In this document: piece by piece, positions 52,573 to 62,218 of the stretch
Position numbering within the stretch: the first letter of the stretch is position 1
Layout of the letters: each line of letters opens with the position of its first letter
Assembly: GCF_000717175.1 (NCBI RefSeq)
Contig: NZ_JNYD01000038.1
Location: forward strand, 1-64,000
Direction of reading: 5' to 3'
From: Pseudonocardia autotrophica
Lineage (GTDB): Bacteria; Actinomycetota; Actinomycetes; Mycobacteriales; Pseudonocardiaceae
DNA length: 64,000 nucleotides
Position numbers and translations under genes: made by a program
Notes under the pieces: model-generated
Seen by the model: only the letters and a program-made list of their open reading frames with translations
What the model was told of the DNA's origin: nothing
Database searches by the model: none

Positions 52573-53511
52573 TCAGGAGCCGACGGTGGCGGGCTTGCGG
52601 AAGCGGTCCCACCAGCGGCGACGCTCCGCGGCAGCAGCGCGGTCGGCCTCGGCCAGGCGCTGCGCGGTGAGGACCGGGATGGCCTCGGTGGGGGCGTCGT
52701 CGACCTGCGCGGCGGGGGTGGTGCCGGCCGTGGCCTCGACCGGGGCCGGAGCGGTGATCTCGGTGGCGGCCTCGACCGGTGCCTCCGCGACGGCCTCGGT
52801 GGCGGCCGCAGCGGGCGCCGCAGCGGGCGCCTCGGCGGGCGCCTCGGGGACCGCGTGGAAGTCCGGCGGGTAGGCCGCCCACCGCTCCTCCTGCGAGATC
52901 CCGGCGACCGGCTCCCACGGGCCGGCGGCCCGGGCGCGGCCGATGTACTCCGACGCGGCGGCGATCGCGGCGCGGACGCAGTCGCCCCGCGGGGCCACGC
53001 CCAGCGACCGGTGCCCGGCGCCCCACGGCGCGAGCCCGGCGTGCTCGGCGACGGTGACCGTGACGACCTCCCAGGCGTAGTCCCGCTCCTGCACGGCGAT
53101 GAGGTCGCGCAGCTCGTCGGGACCCCAGGTGGCGCTGCCCGCGTCGGTGCCGCCGGTGACGAGCACGACGAACACCCGGGTGGGGCGCTCCTGCTCCGGC
53201 ATGCCGGCGAGGGACCGGCCGAGGCCGCTGACCAGGGCGCCGAGCGAGTCGCGGACCGCCTCGGTGCCGCGGCCGCGGAGCTTCGGCACGGCCGCGTCGG
53301 TGGCCGGGATGCCCCCGCGGAGCTTGCCGGCGCGACGGCCGGTGGTGGTCAGGTAGACCTCGACCTCACCGGGCAGCCCGGCCTGGTGCGCGAGGAGGTC
53401 GGCGGTCGCGGCACGCACGTCGTCGCGGAGCGGGCCGAGCGAGCTGGATCGATCGAGAAGGAGGGCGATGACGCTGCGTCCCGCTTTGGTCACGCGCGCA
53501 GGATGCCGCAT
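52573..53511 (-). CDS. VWA-like protein with Ala/Pro-rich tail
   Basis: 312 residues from the ATG at 53511; GTG 53493 is an alternative. Residues 12-190 resemble a von Willebrand A domain: VIALLLDRSSSLGPLRDDVRAAT with a D-x-S-x-S metal site, VEVYLTTTG, RVFVVLVTGGTDAGSATWG, WEVVTVTVAE. Residues 190-225 are conserved (GDCVRAAIAAASEYIGRARA), then an Ala/Glu/Pro-rich disordered tail, and a basic end (RRRWWDRFRKPA). Such domains bind protein partners with a metal ion; role unknown. It interrupts the haem genes but reads in the opposite direction. Confidence 0.7.
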   Translation of the reverse strand: MRHPARVTKAGRSVIALLLDRSSSLGPLRDDVRAATADLLAHQAGLPGEVEVYLTTTGRRAGKLRGGIPATDAAVPKLRGRGTEAVRDSLGALVSGLGRSLAGMPEQERPTRVFVVLVTGGTDAGSATWGPDELRDLIAVQERDYAWEVVTVTVAEHAGLAPWGAGHRSLGVAPRGDCVRAAIAAASEYIGRARAAGPWEPVAGISQEERWAAYPPDFHAVPEAPAEAPAAAPAAAATEAVAEAPVEAATEITAPAPVEATAGTTPAAQVDDAPTEAIPVLTAQRLAEADRAAAAERRRWWDRFRKPATVGS

Positions 53512-53839
53512 CGGGTGACACTCTCCGTCACCGGCCCCACCCTCGCGGGGTCCCCGGTCGACGCACTGCTCCGCCCGGCGTCATGGGGCTGGACCTGCGG
53601 CAACAGTCGATCTTCCTCCGCACGCCCCGGCCGGACGGGCCGGGCCGCGGGCCGACCTCGTCGCACGCCGCGACCGAGCCGCCACGCCCGCCCACCCAGC
53701 GCCTCTCCACCCCCTCCGCACGAACGGCACTTCCGTGCGCCAGGTCCGCACGACAGAGCCGTTCGTGCAGGTCGGCCGGGCCCCACAGCGCCCCGGGACC
53801 GCGCGACGGCCCGTCCCCTCCCGGTCGTACCCTGACCCC
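53512..53839. other. 328-base divergent gap with nested palindrome
   Basis: Lies between the VWA-like gene and hemB, so it must contain both promoters. At 53718-53768, GCACGAACGGC and GCCGTTCGTGC (11 bp) enclose a second stem CGTGCG/CGCACG. No gene or riboswitch was recognised in the rest. Confidence 0.6.
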
Positions 53840-54814
53840 ATGGCCTATCCCGCCCAGCGTCCCCGCCGGCTGCGTTCCACCCCGGCGCTGCGCAGGCTGG
53901 TGGCCGAGACCGAGCTGCGGCCCCGGCACCTGGTCCTGCCGATGTTCGTCAAGGAGGGCGCCGCGGAGCCGGTGCCGATCTCGTCGATGCCGGGGGTCGT
54001 CCAGCACAGCCGGGACACCCTGCGCAAGGCGGCCACCGAGGCCGTGCAGGCGGGCGTCGGCGGGATCATGCTGTTCGGCGTCCCGCAGCACCACGACGCC
54101 GTCGGGTCCGGGGCGACCGATCCGGAGGGGATCCTCAACGTCGCGCTGCGGGACCTGCGGGCGGAGCTGGGCGACTCCACGGTGATCATGTCCGACCTCT
54201 GCCTGGACGAGTTCACCGACCACGGCCACTGCGGCGTCGTCGACGAGCGCGGGTGCGTCGACAACGACGCCACCCTCGAGGTCTACGCACGGATGGGCGT
54301 GGTGCAGGCCGAGTCCGGCGCCCACGTCGTGGGGCCCAGCGGGATGATGGACGGCCAGGTCGGCGTGATCCGCGAGGCACTCGACGAGGCCGGCTTCGCC
54401 GACACCGGCATCCTCGCCTACACCGCGAAGTACGCCAGCGCGTTCTACGGGCCGTTCCGCGAGGCCGTCGAGAGCCAGCTGAAGGGCGACCGCAAGACCT
54501 ACCAGCAGGACGGCGCGAACCTCCGGGAGGCGCTGCGCGAGCTCGCGCTCGACCTCGAGGAGGGCGCGGACATGGTGATGGTCAAGCCGGCCCTGCCGTA
54601 CCTCGACGTGCTGCGGACCGTCGCCGACAGCGCCGACGTCCCGGTCGCCGCGTACCAGGTCTCCGGCGAGTACGCGATGATCGAGGCCGCCGCCGCGCAG
54701 GGCTGGCTGGAGCGGGAGCGGACGATCGTCGAGACGCTCACCTCGCTGCGCCGCGCCGGCGCGGACGTGGTGCTCACCTACTGGGCGACCGAGGTCGCGG
54801 GTCTGCTGGACTAG
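53840..54814 (+). CDS. hemB: Delta-aminolevulinic acid dehydratase (porphobilinogen synthase)
   Basis: 324 residues from the ATG at 53840. Condenses two 5-aminolevulinates. [61 protein letters not shown] with the first Schiff-base Lys, [14 protein letters not shown] with the second. In the metal loop the zinc cysteines are partly replaced ([14 protein letters not shown]): the Asp form associated with magnesium-type enzymes. DUF4282 follows after 4 bases. Confidence 0.95.
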   Translation: MAYPAQRPRRLRSTPALRRLVAETELRPRHLVLPMFVKEGAAEPVPISSMPGVVQHSRDTLRKAATEAVQAGVGGIMLFGVPQHHDAVGSGATDPEGILNVALRDLRAELGDSTVIMSDLCLDEFTDHGHCGVVDERGCVDNDATLEVYARMGVVQAESGAHVVGPSGMMDGQVGVIREALDEAGFADTGILAYTAKYASAFYGPFREAVESQLKGDRKTYQQDGANLREALRELALDLEEGADMVMVKPALPYLDVLRTVADSADVPVAAYQVSGEYAMIEAAAAQGWLERERTIVETLTSLRRAGADVVLTYWATEVAGLLD

Positions 54815-54818
54815 ATCC

Positions 54819-55109
54819 ATGCGGACCCACCAGGAGCCCGGCGTCCTCGGCGCCCTCACCGACCTGAACTTCGAGCGGTTCGCGACGCCGTCGGTCGTCA
54901 AGTTCGTCTACGTCGTGGGCATCGTGCTGACCGCGCTGTGCTATGTCGCGGGCGTCATCGGGTTCTTCGTGCGGGGCTTCGGGCTGGGCGTGGCGGCGCT
55001 CGTCGCCGGCGGGGTGGTCGCCGTGTTCGCGCTGCTCCTGCTGCGGGTGACGCTGGAGTTCGTGGCGGCGGTGGTCCGTCTGTCGGAGGACGTCCACCGC
55101 CGGGGCTGA
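54819..55109 (+). CDS. DUF4282 small membrane protein
   Basis: 96 residues. LTDLNFERFATPSVVKFVYVVGIVLTAL is the family start; two membrane spans (VVKFVYVVGIVLTALCYVAGVIGFF and LGVAALVAGGVVAVFALLLLRV, shown in parts) and a charged end follow (VVRLSEDVHRR). Function unknown. Only 4 bases after hemB, so likely co-transcribed. Confidence 0.82.
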   Translation: MRTHQEPGVLGALTDLNFERFATPSVVKFVYVVGIVLTALCYVAGVIGFFVRGFGLGVAALVAGGVVAVFALLLLRVTLEFVAAVVRLSEDVHRRG

Positions 55110-55126
55110 CCGGTACCGTGGTCACC

Positions 55127-55780
55127 GTGAGCACCGGCAGCCAGGGTGAGGGACCCCGCTACTACCCGAGCGGACCCTCGACGGGTCAGTACGCGCAGTA
55201 CCCGCAGAACCCGTACCCGCACGGCGGCCCCCAGGGCGGGCCGCCGCCGAACACGCCCTACGGCGACGCCGCGCAGTCCGCTCAGTACGCCTACAGCCCG
55301 TACTCGCCGGACCCTGCCCCGGCGGCCGAGGAGCCGCGGCAGGTCCGGCGACCGGCCACGATGATCGGCGCGCTGGTCCTGCTCGTGCTGAGCGCGGTGC
55401 CGTTCCTGGTGTTCGGCGTGCTCGGGTTGTTCGTGCCGATCAGCCAGGACATGTTCCCGCCGGAGCTGGGGCTCGACGCCATGCTCACGCAGTACAACGT
55501 GTCGTTCGACCAGTTCCTGCAGGCGGTCCGGCTGCTGCTCGCGCTGGTCGCGGTGCTCGCCCTCGTCTACATCGGCATGGCGGTCGCCGCGTTCGCCGGC
55601 AAGTCGTGGGGGCGCATCGCCACCACCGCGCTCACCGTCCTGTTCTGCGGGTTCCTGCTGCTCAACCTCGGTGGCGGCGCGTCGTCGCTGGTCGTGCTCG
55701 CGCCGGTGGTGCTCGCCGTCGCCGGCGTGGTGCTGATGTTCCTGCGCCCGTCCGCGGAGTGGTTCGCCGCGCGGCGCTGA
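55127..55780 (+). CDS. Small membrane protein with Tyr/Pro/Gly-rich start
   Basis: 217 residues from the GTG at 55127 (55118 is in frame too). Residues 1-70 are rich in Tyr, Pro, Gly and Gln ([14 protein letters not shown]), like other actinobacterial proteins with a disordered cytoplasmic head. About four membrane spans follow: [79 protein letters not shown]. No family recognised. Lies between the DUF4282 gene and hemL on the same strand. Confidence 0.72.
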   Translation: MSTGSQGEGPRYYPSGPSTGQYAQYPQNPYPHGGPQGGPPPNTPYGDAAQSAQYAYSPYSPDPAPAAEEPRQVRRPATMIGALVLLVLSAVPFLVFGVLGLFVPISQDMFPPELGLDAMLTQYNVSFDQFLQAVRLLLALVAVLALVYIGMAVAAFAGKSWGRIATTALTVLFCGFLLLNLGGGASSLVVLAPVVLAVAGVVLMFLRPSAEWFAARR

Positions 55781-55845
55781 CCGGCGCCGGACGGAGAGGC
55801 CGACCCCGCGGGCCGGTGCGCGGCGCGGATGTGAGACTGGAGGCC

Positions 55846-57168
55846 GTGAGTGCCCCCTTCACCCCGATCACGCCCGAGGTCTCCGCGGGCCTGTTCGCCC
55901 GCGCCGCCGAGGTGATCCCGGGCGGCGTCAACTCGCCGGTCCGCGCGTTCAACTCGGTCGGCGGCACGCCGCGCTTCATGGTCTCGGCCCAGGGGCCCTG
56001 GCTGACGGACGCGGACGGCCTCCGCTACGTCGACCTGGTCTCCTCGTGGGGCCCGATGATCCTCGGGCACGCGCACCCCGCCGTCGTCGACGCCGTGCGC
56101 TCGGCCGCCGGCTCCGGCCTCTCGTTCGGCGCGCCGACGCCGGCCGAGATCGAGCTGGCCGAGGCGATCATCGACCGGGTCGCGCCGGTCGAGCAGGTGC
56201 GGCTGGTGAACTCGGGCACCGAGGCCGTGATGAGCGCGATCCGGCTGGCCCGCGGCATCACCGGGCGCACGGTCGTCGTGAAGTTCGCCGGCTGCTACCA
56301 CGGCCACGTCGACGCGCTGCTCGCCCAGGCCGGCTCGGGCGTCGCCACCCTGGGCCTGCCCACCAGCCCGGGGGTCACCGGCGCGCAGGCCGGCGACACC
56401 GTCGTCGTGCCGTACAACGACCTGGAGGCGGTCCGGCAGGTCTTCGCCGAGCGGGGCAGCGAGATCGCCTGCGTGATCACCGAGGCCGCGGCGGGCAACA
56501 TGGGCGCCGTCGCGCCGCGCCCGGGCTTCAACCAGGGGCTGCGCGACATCACCCGCGAGCACGGCGCCCTGCTGGTGATCGACGAGGTGATGACCGGCTT
56601 CCGCGTTTCGCCCGCCGGCTGGTTCGGGCTCGAGGGCGTGGCCGGCGACCTCTACACCTTCGGCAAGGTCATGTCCGGCGGGCTGCCGGCCGCCGCCTTC
56701 GGCGGGCCGGCCGCGCACATGGCCCACCTCGCCCCGGCCGGGCCCGTCTACCAGGCGGGCACGCTGTCCGGGAACCCCGTCGCCGTCGCCGCCGGGCTCG
56801 CCACCCTGCGCCAGGCCGACAAGGCCGTCTACGACGCGCTCGACGCCAACGCCGAGCGCCTGGTCGGCATGATCGGCGGCGCGCTCCGCGAGGCGGGCGT
56901 GCCACACCGCGTCCAGACGGCCGGGAACATGTTCTCGATCTTCTTCACCGAGGACGAGGTCGTGGACTACGACACCGCGAAGGCCGCGCAGACCTGGCGC
57001 TTCCCGCCCTTCTTCCACGCCCTGCTGGAGCGCGGGGTCTACGCGCCGCCCAGCAACTTCGAGGCCTGGTTCGTGTCGGCCGCGCTCGACGACGACACCT
57101 TCGCCGTGATCGAGAAGGCGCTGCCCGACGCGGCGCGGGCGGCGGCCGCCGCGGTGCAGCCGGCGTGA
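55846..57168 (+). CDS. hemL: Glutamate-1-semialdehyde 2,1-aminomutase
   Basis: 440 residues; GTG at 55846 with GGAGG upstream. Makes 5-aminolevulinate from the HemA product with pyridoxal phosphate. [111 protein letters not shown] with the Lys that binds the cofactor. Length fits the family. The next gene overlaps by GTGA. Confidence 0.96.
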   Translation: MSAPFTPITPEVSAGLFARAAEVIPGGVNSPVRAFNSVGGTPRFMVSAQGPWLTDADGLRYVDLVSSWGPMILGHAHPAVVDAVRSAAGSGLSFGAPTPAEIELAEAIIDRVAPVEQVRLVNSGTEAVMSAIRLARGITGRTVVVKFAGCYHGHVDALLAQAGSGVATLGLPTSPGVTGAQAGDTVVVPYNDLEAVRQVFAERGSEIACVITEAAAGNMGAVAPRPGFNQGLRDITREHGALLVIDEVMTGFRVSPAGWFGLEGVAGDLYTFGKVMSGGLPAAAFGGPAAHMAHLAPAGPVYQAGTLSGNPVAVAAGLATLRQADKAVYDALDANAERLVGMIGGALREAGVPHRVQTAGNMFSIFFTEDEVVDYDTAKAAQTWRFPPFFHALLERGVYAPPSNFEAWFVSAALDDDTFAVIEKALPDAARAAAAAVQPA

Positions 57169-57845
57169 GCACCCAGCCCTTCCCCGGCGGGGACCGCACC
57201 TCGCCCGAGGCCACCGGGCCCCGGACCGTCGTCCACCTGCTCCGGCACGGCAAGGTGCACAACCCCGACGGCATCCTCTACGGGCGCATCCCGGGCTTCC
57301 GGTTGTCCGACGACGGCCGCGCGCAGGCCGAGCTGGTGGCCGACGCGCTGGCCGACGAGGACATCGCCGCCGTCGTCGCCTCGCCCCTGCAGCGGGCGCA
57401 GGAGACGGCCACGCCGATCGCGAAGTCGCACGGCCTGGACATCGTGACCGAGGACGGCCTGATCGAGTCCGGGAACCTGTTCGAGGGGGAGCGGTTCGGC
57501 GTCGGCGACGGCGCGCTCCGCCGGCCGGCGAACTGGCGGCTCATGCGGGACCCGTTCACCCCGTCCTGGGGCGAGCCGTACCTCAAGATCGCCCACCGGA
57601 TGTTCGGCGCCGTGCACCGCGCCCGCGCGCTGGCGGAGGGGCACGAGGCCGTGTGCGTGTCCCACCAGCTGCCGATCTGGACGCTGCGCCGCTACCTGCT
57701 GGGCCAGCGGCTCTGGCACGACCCGCGCTCGCGGCAGTGCGCGCTGGCCTCGCTGACCAGCGTCGAGTTCACCGGCACCACGGTGACCGGGCTGCGCTAC
57801 AGCGAGCCGGCCGGGTCGAGCGACCCGACGGCGACGGGCGCATGA
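57165..57845 (+). CDS. Histidine phosphatase family protein
   Basis: 226 residues; GTG at 57165 overlaps the hemL stop. [34 protein letters not shown] holds the phospho-His (RHG), [13 protein letters not shown] the second Arg, [11 protein letters not shown] the Glu region, and [17 protein letters not shown] the second His. The branch is common in actinobacteria next to hemL (Rv0525). Substrate unknown; it lacks the longer sequence of phosphoglycerate mutases. Confidence 0.88.
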   Translation: MSTQPFPGGDRTSPEATGPRTVVHLLRHGKVHNPDGILYGRIPGFRLSDDGRAQAELVADALADEDIAAVVASPLQRAQETATPIAKSHGLDIVTEDGLIESGNLFEGERFGVGDGALRRPANWRLMRDPFTPSWGEPYLKIAHRMFGAVHRARALAEGHEAVCVSHQLPIWTLRRYLLGQRLWHDPRSRQCALASLTSVEFTGTTVTGLRYSEPAGSSDPTATGA

Positions 57846-58444
57846 GACGGATCCTGCCGCTGCTGCTGGGGCTGCTCGTCCTGGCGGGCTGCTCCACCAG
57901 CAAGGACGCCGTCTCGAACGGCCAGCAGGAGTTCACGTTCGTCGCGCCCGACGGGCAGACGACGATCATGTACGACCCGCCGGCGTCGCGCGGGGTCGTC
58001 CCGGAGCTGTCGGGGGAGTCGCTGCTCCACGACGGGCGGACGGTCGGGCTGCAGGACTACGCGGGCCAGGTCGTGGTGCTCAACATCTGGGGCTCGTGGT
58101 GCGGGCCGTGCCGAGCCGAGGCCCCCGACCTGGAGTTCGTGGCCCAGCAGACGAAGGATGCCGGCGTCGCGATGCTCGGCATCGACGTGCGCGACGACCG
58201 GGACGCGGCCCGCGACTTCGTCCGCGACCGGAACCTGACCTACGACTCGATCTTCGACCAGCCCGGCCGCGTGCTCGCCGCGCTGTCCGGCTACCCGCGC
58301 AACGTGGTGCCGTCGACGATCGTGCTGGACCGGCAGCACCGGGTGGCCGCGGTCTACCTCACGCAGATCCGCCCGTCGGACCTGCTGGGCACCGTGCAGC
58401 GGATCGCCGCGGAGGAACCCGCCCCGTCGACGCCCGGCTCCTGA
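57842..58444 (+). CDS. TlpA/ResA-like thiol-disulfide lipoprotein
   Basis: 200 residues; ATG overlaps the upstream stop (ATGA). Signal RILPLLLGLLVLAGC is a lipobox signal. The thioredoxin-fold domain has GQVVVLNIWGSWCGPCRAEAPDLEFVAQQ (active site Cys-Gly-Pro-Cys), LGIDVRDDRDAARDFV and VPSTIVLD (cis-Pro). ResA/CcsX-type proteins reduce apocytochrome c cysteines outside the membrane before haem is attached. Together with ccdA, resB and ccsB it makes a complete system II. Confidence 0.9.
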   Translation: MRRILPLLLGLLVLAGCSTSKDAVSNGQQEFTFVAPDGQTTIMYDPPASRGVVPELSGESLLHDGRTVGLQDYAGQVVVLNIWGSWCGPCRAEAPDLEFVAQQTKDAGVAMLGIDVRDDRDAARDFVRDRNLTYDSIFDQPGRVLAALSGYPRNVVPSTIVLDRQHRVAAVYLTQIRPSDLLGTVQRIAAEEPAPSTPGS

Positions 58445-58450
58445 TCGCAC

Positions 58451-58550
58451 TACGGATCCATGACGCGTCCAGGAGTGCGGCTCGGGCGCAGTATGGATCC
58501 ATGATGCGTTCAGGAGTGCGGCTCGGGCGCAGTATGGATCCATAACGCGG
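58451..58550. repeat. 41-bp tandem repeat between tlpA-like gene and ccdA
   Basis: Units at 58451-58491 and 58492-58532 differ at three bases; a third, partial unit begins at 58533. Each starts with a 10-bp palindrome ATGGATCCAT or near-form. It lies right after the stop at 58444, where a terminator or processing site might be expected. Confidence 0.88.
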
Positions 58551-58621
58551 TGAGCGGTTCCACTACGACTTGTAGAACCCGACGCGCCCGTGCGTGGGTC
58601 CAGCACATACCCTGTCCGGTG

Positions 58622-59398
58622 ATGGATGCGTCGACCACCCTCGCGGTCAGCGGCCCGCTGCTCGTCGCAGCGGTGGTCGCCGTTCTCGCGGGGGCCGTCA
58701 GCTTCGCGTCCCCCTGCGTGGTCCCGCTGGTCCCCGGCTACCTCGCCTACCTGGCCGGGCTGGTCGGCGCCGACGCCCCGCCCGTCTCGCGCGAGGAGGC
58801 CCGCGAGCACCGCCGCGGCCGGTTCCGGGTCGCCGGGGCCGCCGCCCTGTTCGTCGCCGGGTTCACCGTGGTGTTCGGGGCGATCCTGGTCGGCGTCGTC
58901 TGGCTGGCCGACGTCCTGGTGCGCAACGAGGCGGTCCTCCAGCGGGTCGGCGGGATCGTGATGATCGTGATGGGGCTGGCCTTCGTCGGGCTGATCCCGG
59001 TGCTGCAGAACGAGCGCCGGGTGCACTGGGTCCCGAAGCTCGGGCTCTGGGGCGCGCCGCTGCTGGGCGCGGTGTTCGGCCTCGGTTGGGTGCCCTGCAT
59101 CGGCCCCACGCTGGCCGGCGTGGTCGCGGTCGCCGCCGGTACCGGCGGCGGATCGCTGCGCGGGGTCGTGCTCACCCTGGCCTACTGCGCCGGGCTCGGC
59201 CTGCCGTTCGTCGTCATCGCCCTCGGTGCCTCCCGCGCGGTCTCCGCGCTGGGCTGGCTGCGCCGGCACACCCGCACGATCCAGATCGCCGGCGGCGTGC
59301 TGATGGTGGCCGTGGGTGCGCTCCTGGTCAGCGGGCTGTGGGGGAGCCTGCTCGCGCAGCTCCAGGTCGCCGTCGCCGGATTCACCCCCGCCCTGTGA
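58622..59398 (+). CDS. ccdA: Cytochrome c biogenesis protein CcdA
   Basis: 258 residues; ATG 58622 (GTG 58619 also possible). Six membrane spans. VLAGAVSFASPCVVPLVPGYLAYLAG holds the first redox Cys and GLGWVPCIGPTLAGVVAVA the second, the pair that carries electrons from cytoplasmic thioredoxin outward to the TlpA-like protein. RRVHWVPKLG and a C-terminal LMVAVGALLVSGL span are usual. resB follows. Confidence 0.93.
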   Translation: MDASTTLAVSGPLLVAAVVAVLAGAVSFASPCVVPLVPGYLAYLAGLVGADAPPVSREEAREHRRGRFRVAGAAALFVAGFTVVFGAILVGVVWLADVLVRNEAVLQRVGGIVMIVMGLAFVGLIPVLQNERRVHWVPKLGLWGAPLLGAVFGLGWVPCIGPTLAGVVAVAAGTGGGSLRGVVLTLAYCAGLGLPFVVIALGASRAVSALGWLRRHTRTIQIAGGVLMVAVGALLVSGLWGSLLAQLQVAVAGFTPAL

Positions 59399-59438
59399 GC
59401 CCCGCAGACATGATCGACTCTGCCATGAGTGACCGCCG

Positions 59439-61100
59439 ATGAGCAGCCCGCCCACCGCGCCCCCCGCCGCACCCGAGTCCCCGCCGCAGCCACCCCGCAG
59501 GCCCGGCGGCGGGCGCGCCGTCCTCGCCCTGCTGCGCAACGCCTGGCGCGGCCTCACCAGCATGCGCACCGCCCTGGTGCTGCTGTTCCTGCTGGCCCTG
59601 GCCTCGCTGCCGGGCGCGCTGCTGCCGCAGCGGTCGCTCAACCAGCAGCTCGTCGACCAGTACTTCGCCGACTACCCGCGGCTCGCCCCGCTGCTGGACA
59701 AGGTCGGCGCCTTCGAGATCTTCGCCACGCCCTGGTTCGCCGCGATCTACCTGCTGCTGATGATCTCGCTCGTCGGGTGCCTCACCCCGCGGTCGCTGGA
59801 GTACCTGCGCGCGATGCGGCAGAAGCCCGTCGCCACCCCGCGGAACCTCGCCCGCATGCCGCACCACGCCGAGGGCGTCGTCGACGGCACGCCCGACGAG
59901 GTCCTCGGGCGGGTCCGGACCGTGCTGAAGGGCTGGCGGCGGGCCGAGCGGGACGAGAGTGGCGCCCGGAGCGTCTCGGCCGAGCGCGGCTTCCTGCGCG
60001 AGACCGGCAACCTCGTCTTCCACATGAGCCTGGTCGGGCTGCTCGTCGGGATCGCCGTCGGCAAGCTGTTCGGGTACGAGGGCCAGGTCATCGTGCTGGC
60101 GAACGGCGGCCAGTTCTGCAACACCTCGATCCTGGGCTACGACTCGTTCAACCCGGGCCTGCGCGTCGACGGCACCGATCTCGCGCCCTTCTGCATCAAG
60201 GTCGACTCCTTCACCGCGGAGTACCTGCCCAACGGCCAGCCCGAGCAGTACACCGCCGAGCTCGGCTACCAGACCGCCGACGACGTCCGGTCCGGCGACA
60301 CCGCCACGTGGCGTCCGGACACGCTGGCGGTGAACCACCCGCTGCGCCTCGACGGCGAGCGCGTCTACCTGCTCAACCACGGTTACGCCCCGCGCTTCAC
60401 GGTGACCTGGCCGGACGGGCAGCAGCGCACCGGCGAGATCCAGTGGCAGCCGGTGGACACCACGACCTACCTGTCCCAGGGCGCCACCAAGTTCGAGCGC
60501 CCCGGCATCGCCGACGACGCCACCCGGCAGAAGAGCTCGATCGCGATCACCGGGCTGTTCGCGCCGACGAGCTCGGGCGGCCAGGTCGTCACCTCGACCT
60601 ACCCCGACCTGCTCGCGCCCGAGGCGGCCGTCGACGTCATGCGCGGCGACCTCGGCCTCGACGACGGCCGCGGCCAGTCGATCTTCTCGATCGACCAGTC
60701 GAAGGTCGACTCCGGCGAGCTGGTCCGGGTCGCGCGGGAGAACATGGTCCCGGGCCAGGAGATCACGCTCGACGACGGCACCCGGATCCGGTTCGACGAC
60801 GTCACCCAGTGGGTGGCGTTGCAGGTCAGCCACGACCCCGGCCAGGTCACGGTGCTGGTGTTCGCGATCCTGGTCCTGCTCGGGCTGGGCCTGTCGCTGT
60901 CGATCAAGCGGCGGCGGTTCTGGGTGCGCGTGGTGCCGGCCGACGACGGGCCCGACGGCCGGGCGCGCAGCCGGGTCGAGCTGGGCGGGCTGGCCCGGAC
61001 CGACCGGGCGGGGTACGGCGAGGAGTTCGACCGCCTGCGGGCGGACCTGCTGGGGCCGACGGACGCGGCGGCGCCGACGACGAGGAACGGTGGAGACTGA
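59439..61100 (+). CDS. resB: Cytochrome c biogenesis protein ResB (Ccs1)
   Basis: 553 residues. Residues 30-125: two spans with LTSMRTALVLLFLLALASLPGALLPQ and IYLLLMISLVGCLTPRSLEYLRAM (shown in parts); a third about 195-215 (NLVFHMSLVGLLVGIAVG), a large outer domain (QVIVLANGGQFCNTSILGYDSFN...), and a last span near 490 (VTVLVFAILVLLGLGLSLSIK). ResB and CcsB form the haem-delivery ligase. Its stop TGA shares bases with the ccsB start. Confidence 0.93.
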   Translation: MSSPPTAPPAAPESPPQPPRRPGGGRAVLALLRNAWRGLTSMRTALVLLFLLALASLPGALLPQRSLNQQLVDQYFADYPRLAPLLDKVGAFEIFATPWFAAIYLLLMISLVGCLTPRSLEYLRAMRQKPVATPRNLARMPHHAEGVVDGTPDEVLGRVRTVLKGWRRAERDESGARSVSAERGFLRETGNLVFHMSLVGLLVGIAVGKLFGYEGQVIVLANGGQFCNTSILGYDSFNPGLRVDGTDLAPFCIKVDSFTAEYLPNGQPEQYTAELGYQTADDVRSGDTATWRPDTLAVNHPLRLDGERVYLLNHGYAPRFTVTWPDGQQRTGEIQWQPVDTTTYLSQGATKFERPGIADDATRQKSSIAITGLFAPTSSGGQVVTSTYPDLLAPEAAVDVMRGDLGLDDGRGQSIFSIDQSKVDSGELVRVARENMVPGQEITLDDGTRIRFDDVTQWVALQVSHDPGQVTVLVFAILVLLGLGLSLSIKRRRFWVRVVPADDGPDGRARSRVELGGLARTDRAGYGEEFDRLRADLLGPTDAAAPTTRNGGD

Positions 61101-62119
61101 TGCCGGTCGATCCGATGCTCTCCGAGTACAGCGACCTGCTGTTCAAGGGAGCGCTCACGGTCTACGTGCTCGCGATGGTGTTCTACGCCGTCGAGTACGT
61201 GTCGAGCCGGGCGCGGGTGCGTACGGCGGTCGCCGAGACCGAGGCGGCGCACGAGCCCGCCGCCGTCGGCGCCCGCGGCACGGGCAGCGCGGACCTCGGC
61301 GTGGTCAGCGAGGAGAACGCGGACGTCCCGCCGCCCGCGGCGAAGGCGCCAAAGCCCTCCCGGTCCCGGGCCGACCGCTTCGGCCGGATGGGCGTCTCGC
61401 TCACCATCCTCGCCGTCCTGCTGCACCTCGGGTCGATCGTGCTGCGCGGGCTCGCGACCACGCGCTGGCCGCTCGGCAACATGTACGAGTTCACCTCCGC
61501 GGTCTGCCTCGCGGCGATGGTGGCGTGGCTGGTCGTGCTGCAGCGGACCTCGAAGCGCACCCGCGGGCTGCGCAAGCTCGGCGTGTTCGTGCTGGCCCCG
61601 GTGCTGATCCTGATGTTCCTGGCCGGCACGGTGCTCTACGCGCAGGCCGCGCCCGTCGTCCCGGCGCTGCGGTCGTACTGGCTGGCCGTGCACGTCACCA
61701 CGGTCACGCTGGCCTCGGGGCTGTTCTTCGTGCCGGGCGTGGCGAGCATCCTGTACCTGATGAAGCGGGCCGGGAAGCCGGCCGGTTTCACGGCGAAGCT
61801 GCCTGAGGCCGACGTGCTGGACCGGCTCGCGTACCGGGTGACCGTCGTCGCGTTCCCGATGTACACCTTCGCGGTCATCGCCGGCGCGATCTGGGCCGAG
61901 GCGGCCTGGGGCCGGTTCTGGGGCTGGGACCCCAAGGAGACGGTCGCGTTCGTGGCGTGGGTGATCTACGCGGCGTACCTGCACGCCCGGGCGACGGCCG
62001 GCTGGCGGCACGTCGGCGCGGCGTGGATCAACATCCTCGGCCTGGCCGCGATCATCTTCAACCTGTTCTTCATCAACATGGTGGTGGCGGGCCTGCACTC
62101 GTACGCGGGGCTGGGGTGA
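61100..62119 (+). CDS. ccsB: Cytochrome c biogenesis protein CcsB (ResC)
   Basis: 339 residues; ATG at 61100 overlaps the resB stop by one base. After a first span (LTVYVLAMVFYAVEYV) and a 70-residue acidic/Pro loop come seven spans, with WPLGNMYEFTSAVCL, LAVHVTTVTLASGLFFVPGVAS (a His in the haem route), and WGRFWGWDPKETVAFVAWVIYAAYLHARA, the tryptophan-rich WWD motif that holds haem, followed by a further His (WRHVGAAW). Joins haem to CxxCH apocytochromes together with ResB. Confidence 0.94.
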   Translation: MPVDPMLSEYSDLLFKGALTVYVLAMVFYAVEYVSSRARVRTAVAETEAAHEPAAVGARGTGSADLGVVSEENADVPPPAAKAPKPSRSRADRFGRMGVSLTILAVLLHLGSIVLRGLATTRWPLGNMYEFTSAVCLAAMVAWLVVLQRTSKRTRGLRKLGVFVLAPVLILMFLAGTVLYAQAAPVVPALRSYWLAVHVTTVTLASGLFFVPGVASILYLMKRAGKPAGFTAKLPEADVLDRLAYRVTVVAFPMYTFAVIAGAIWAEAAWGRFWGWDPKETVAFVAWVIYAAYLHARATAGWRHVGAAWINILGLAAIIFNLFFINMVVAGLHSYAGLG

Positions 62120-62218
62120 CCCCGGAGTGGGGCTGAACGGGCGCTCCGCCCGCCCTACCGGGCGAGCCGCACCTCATCACCTCGACCGACGCGGTTCGCG
62201 CGACTACCGTCGGCAACC

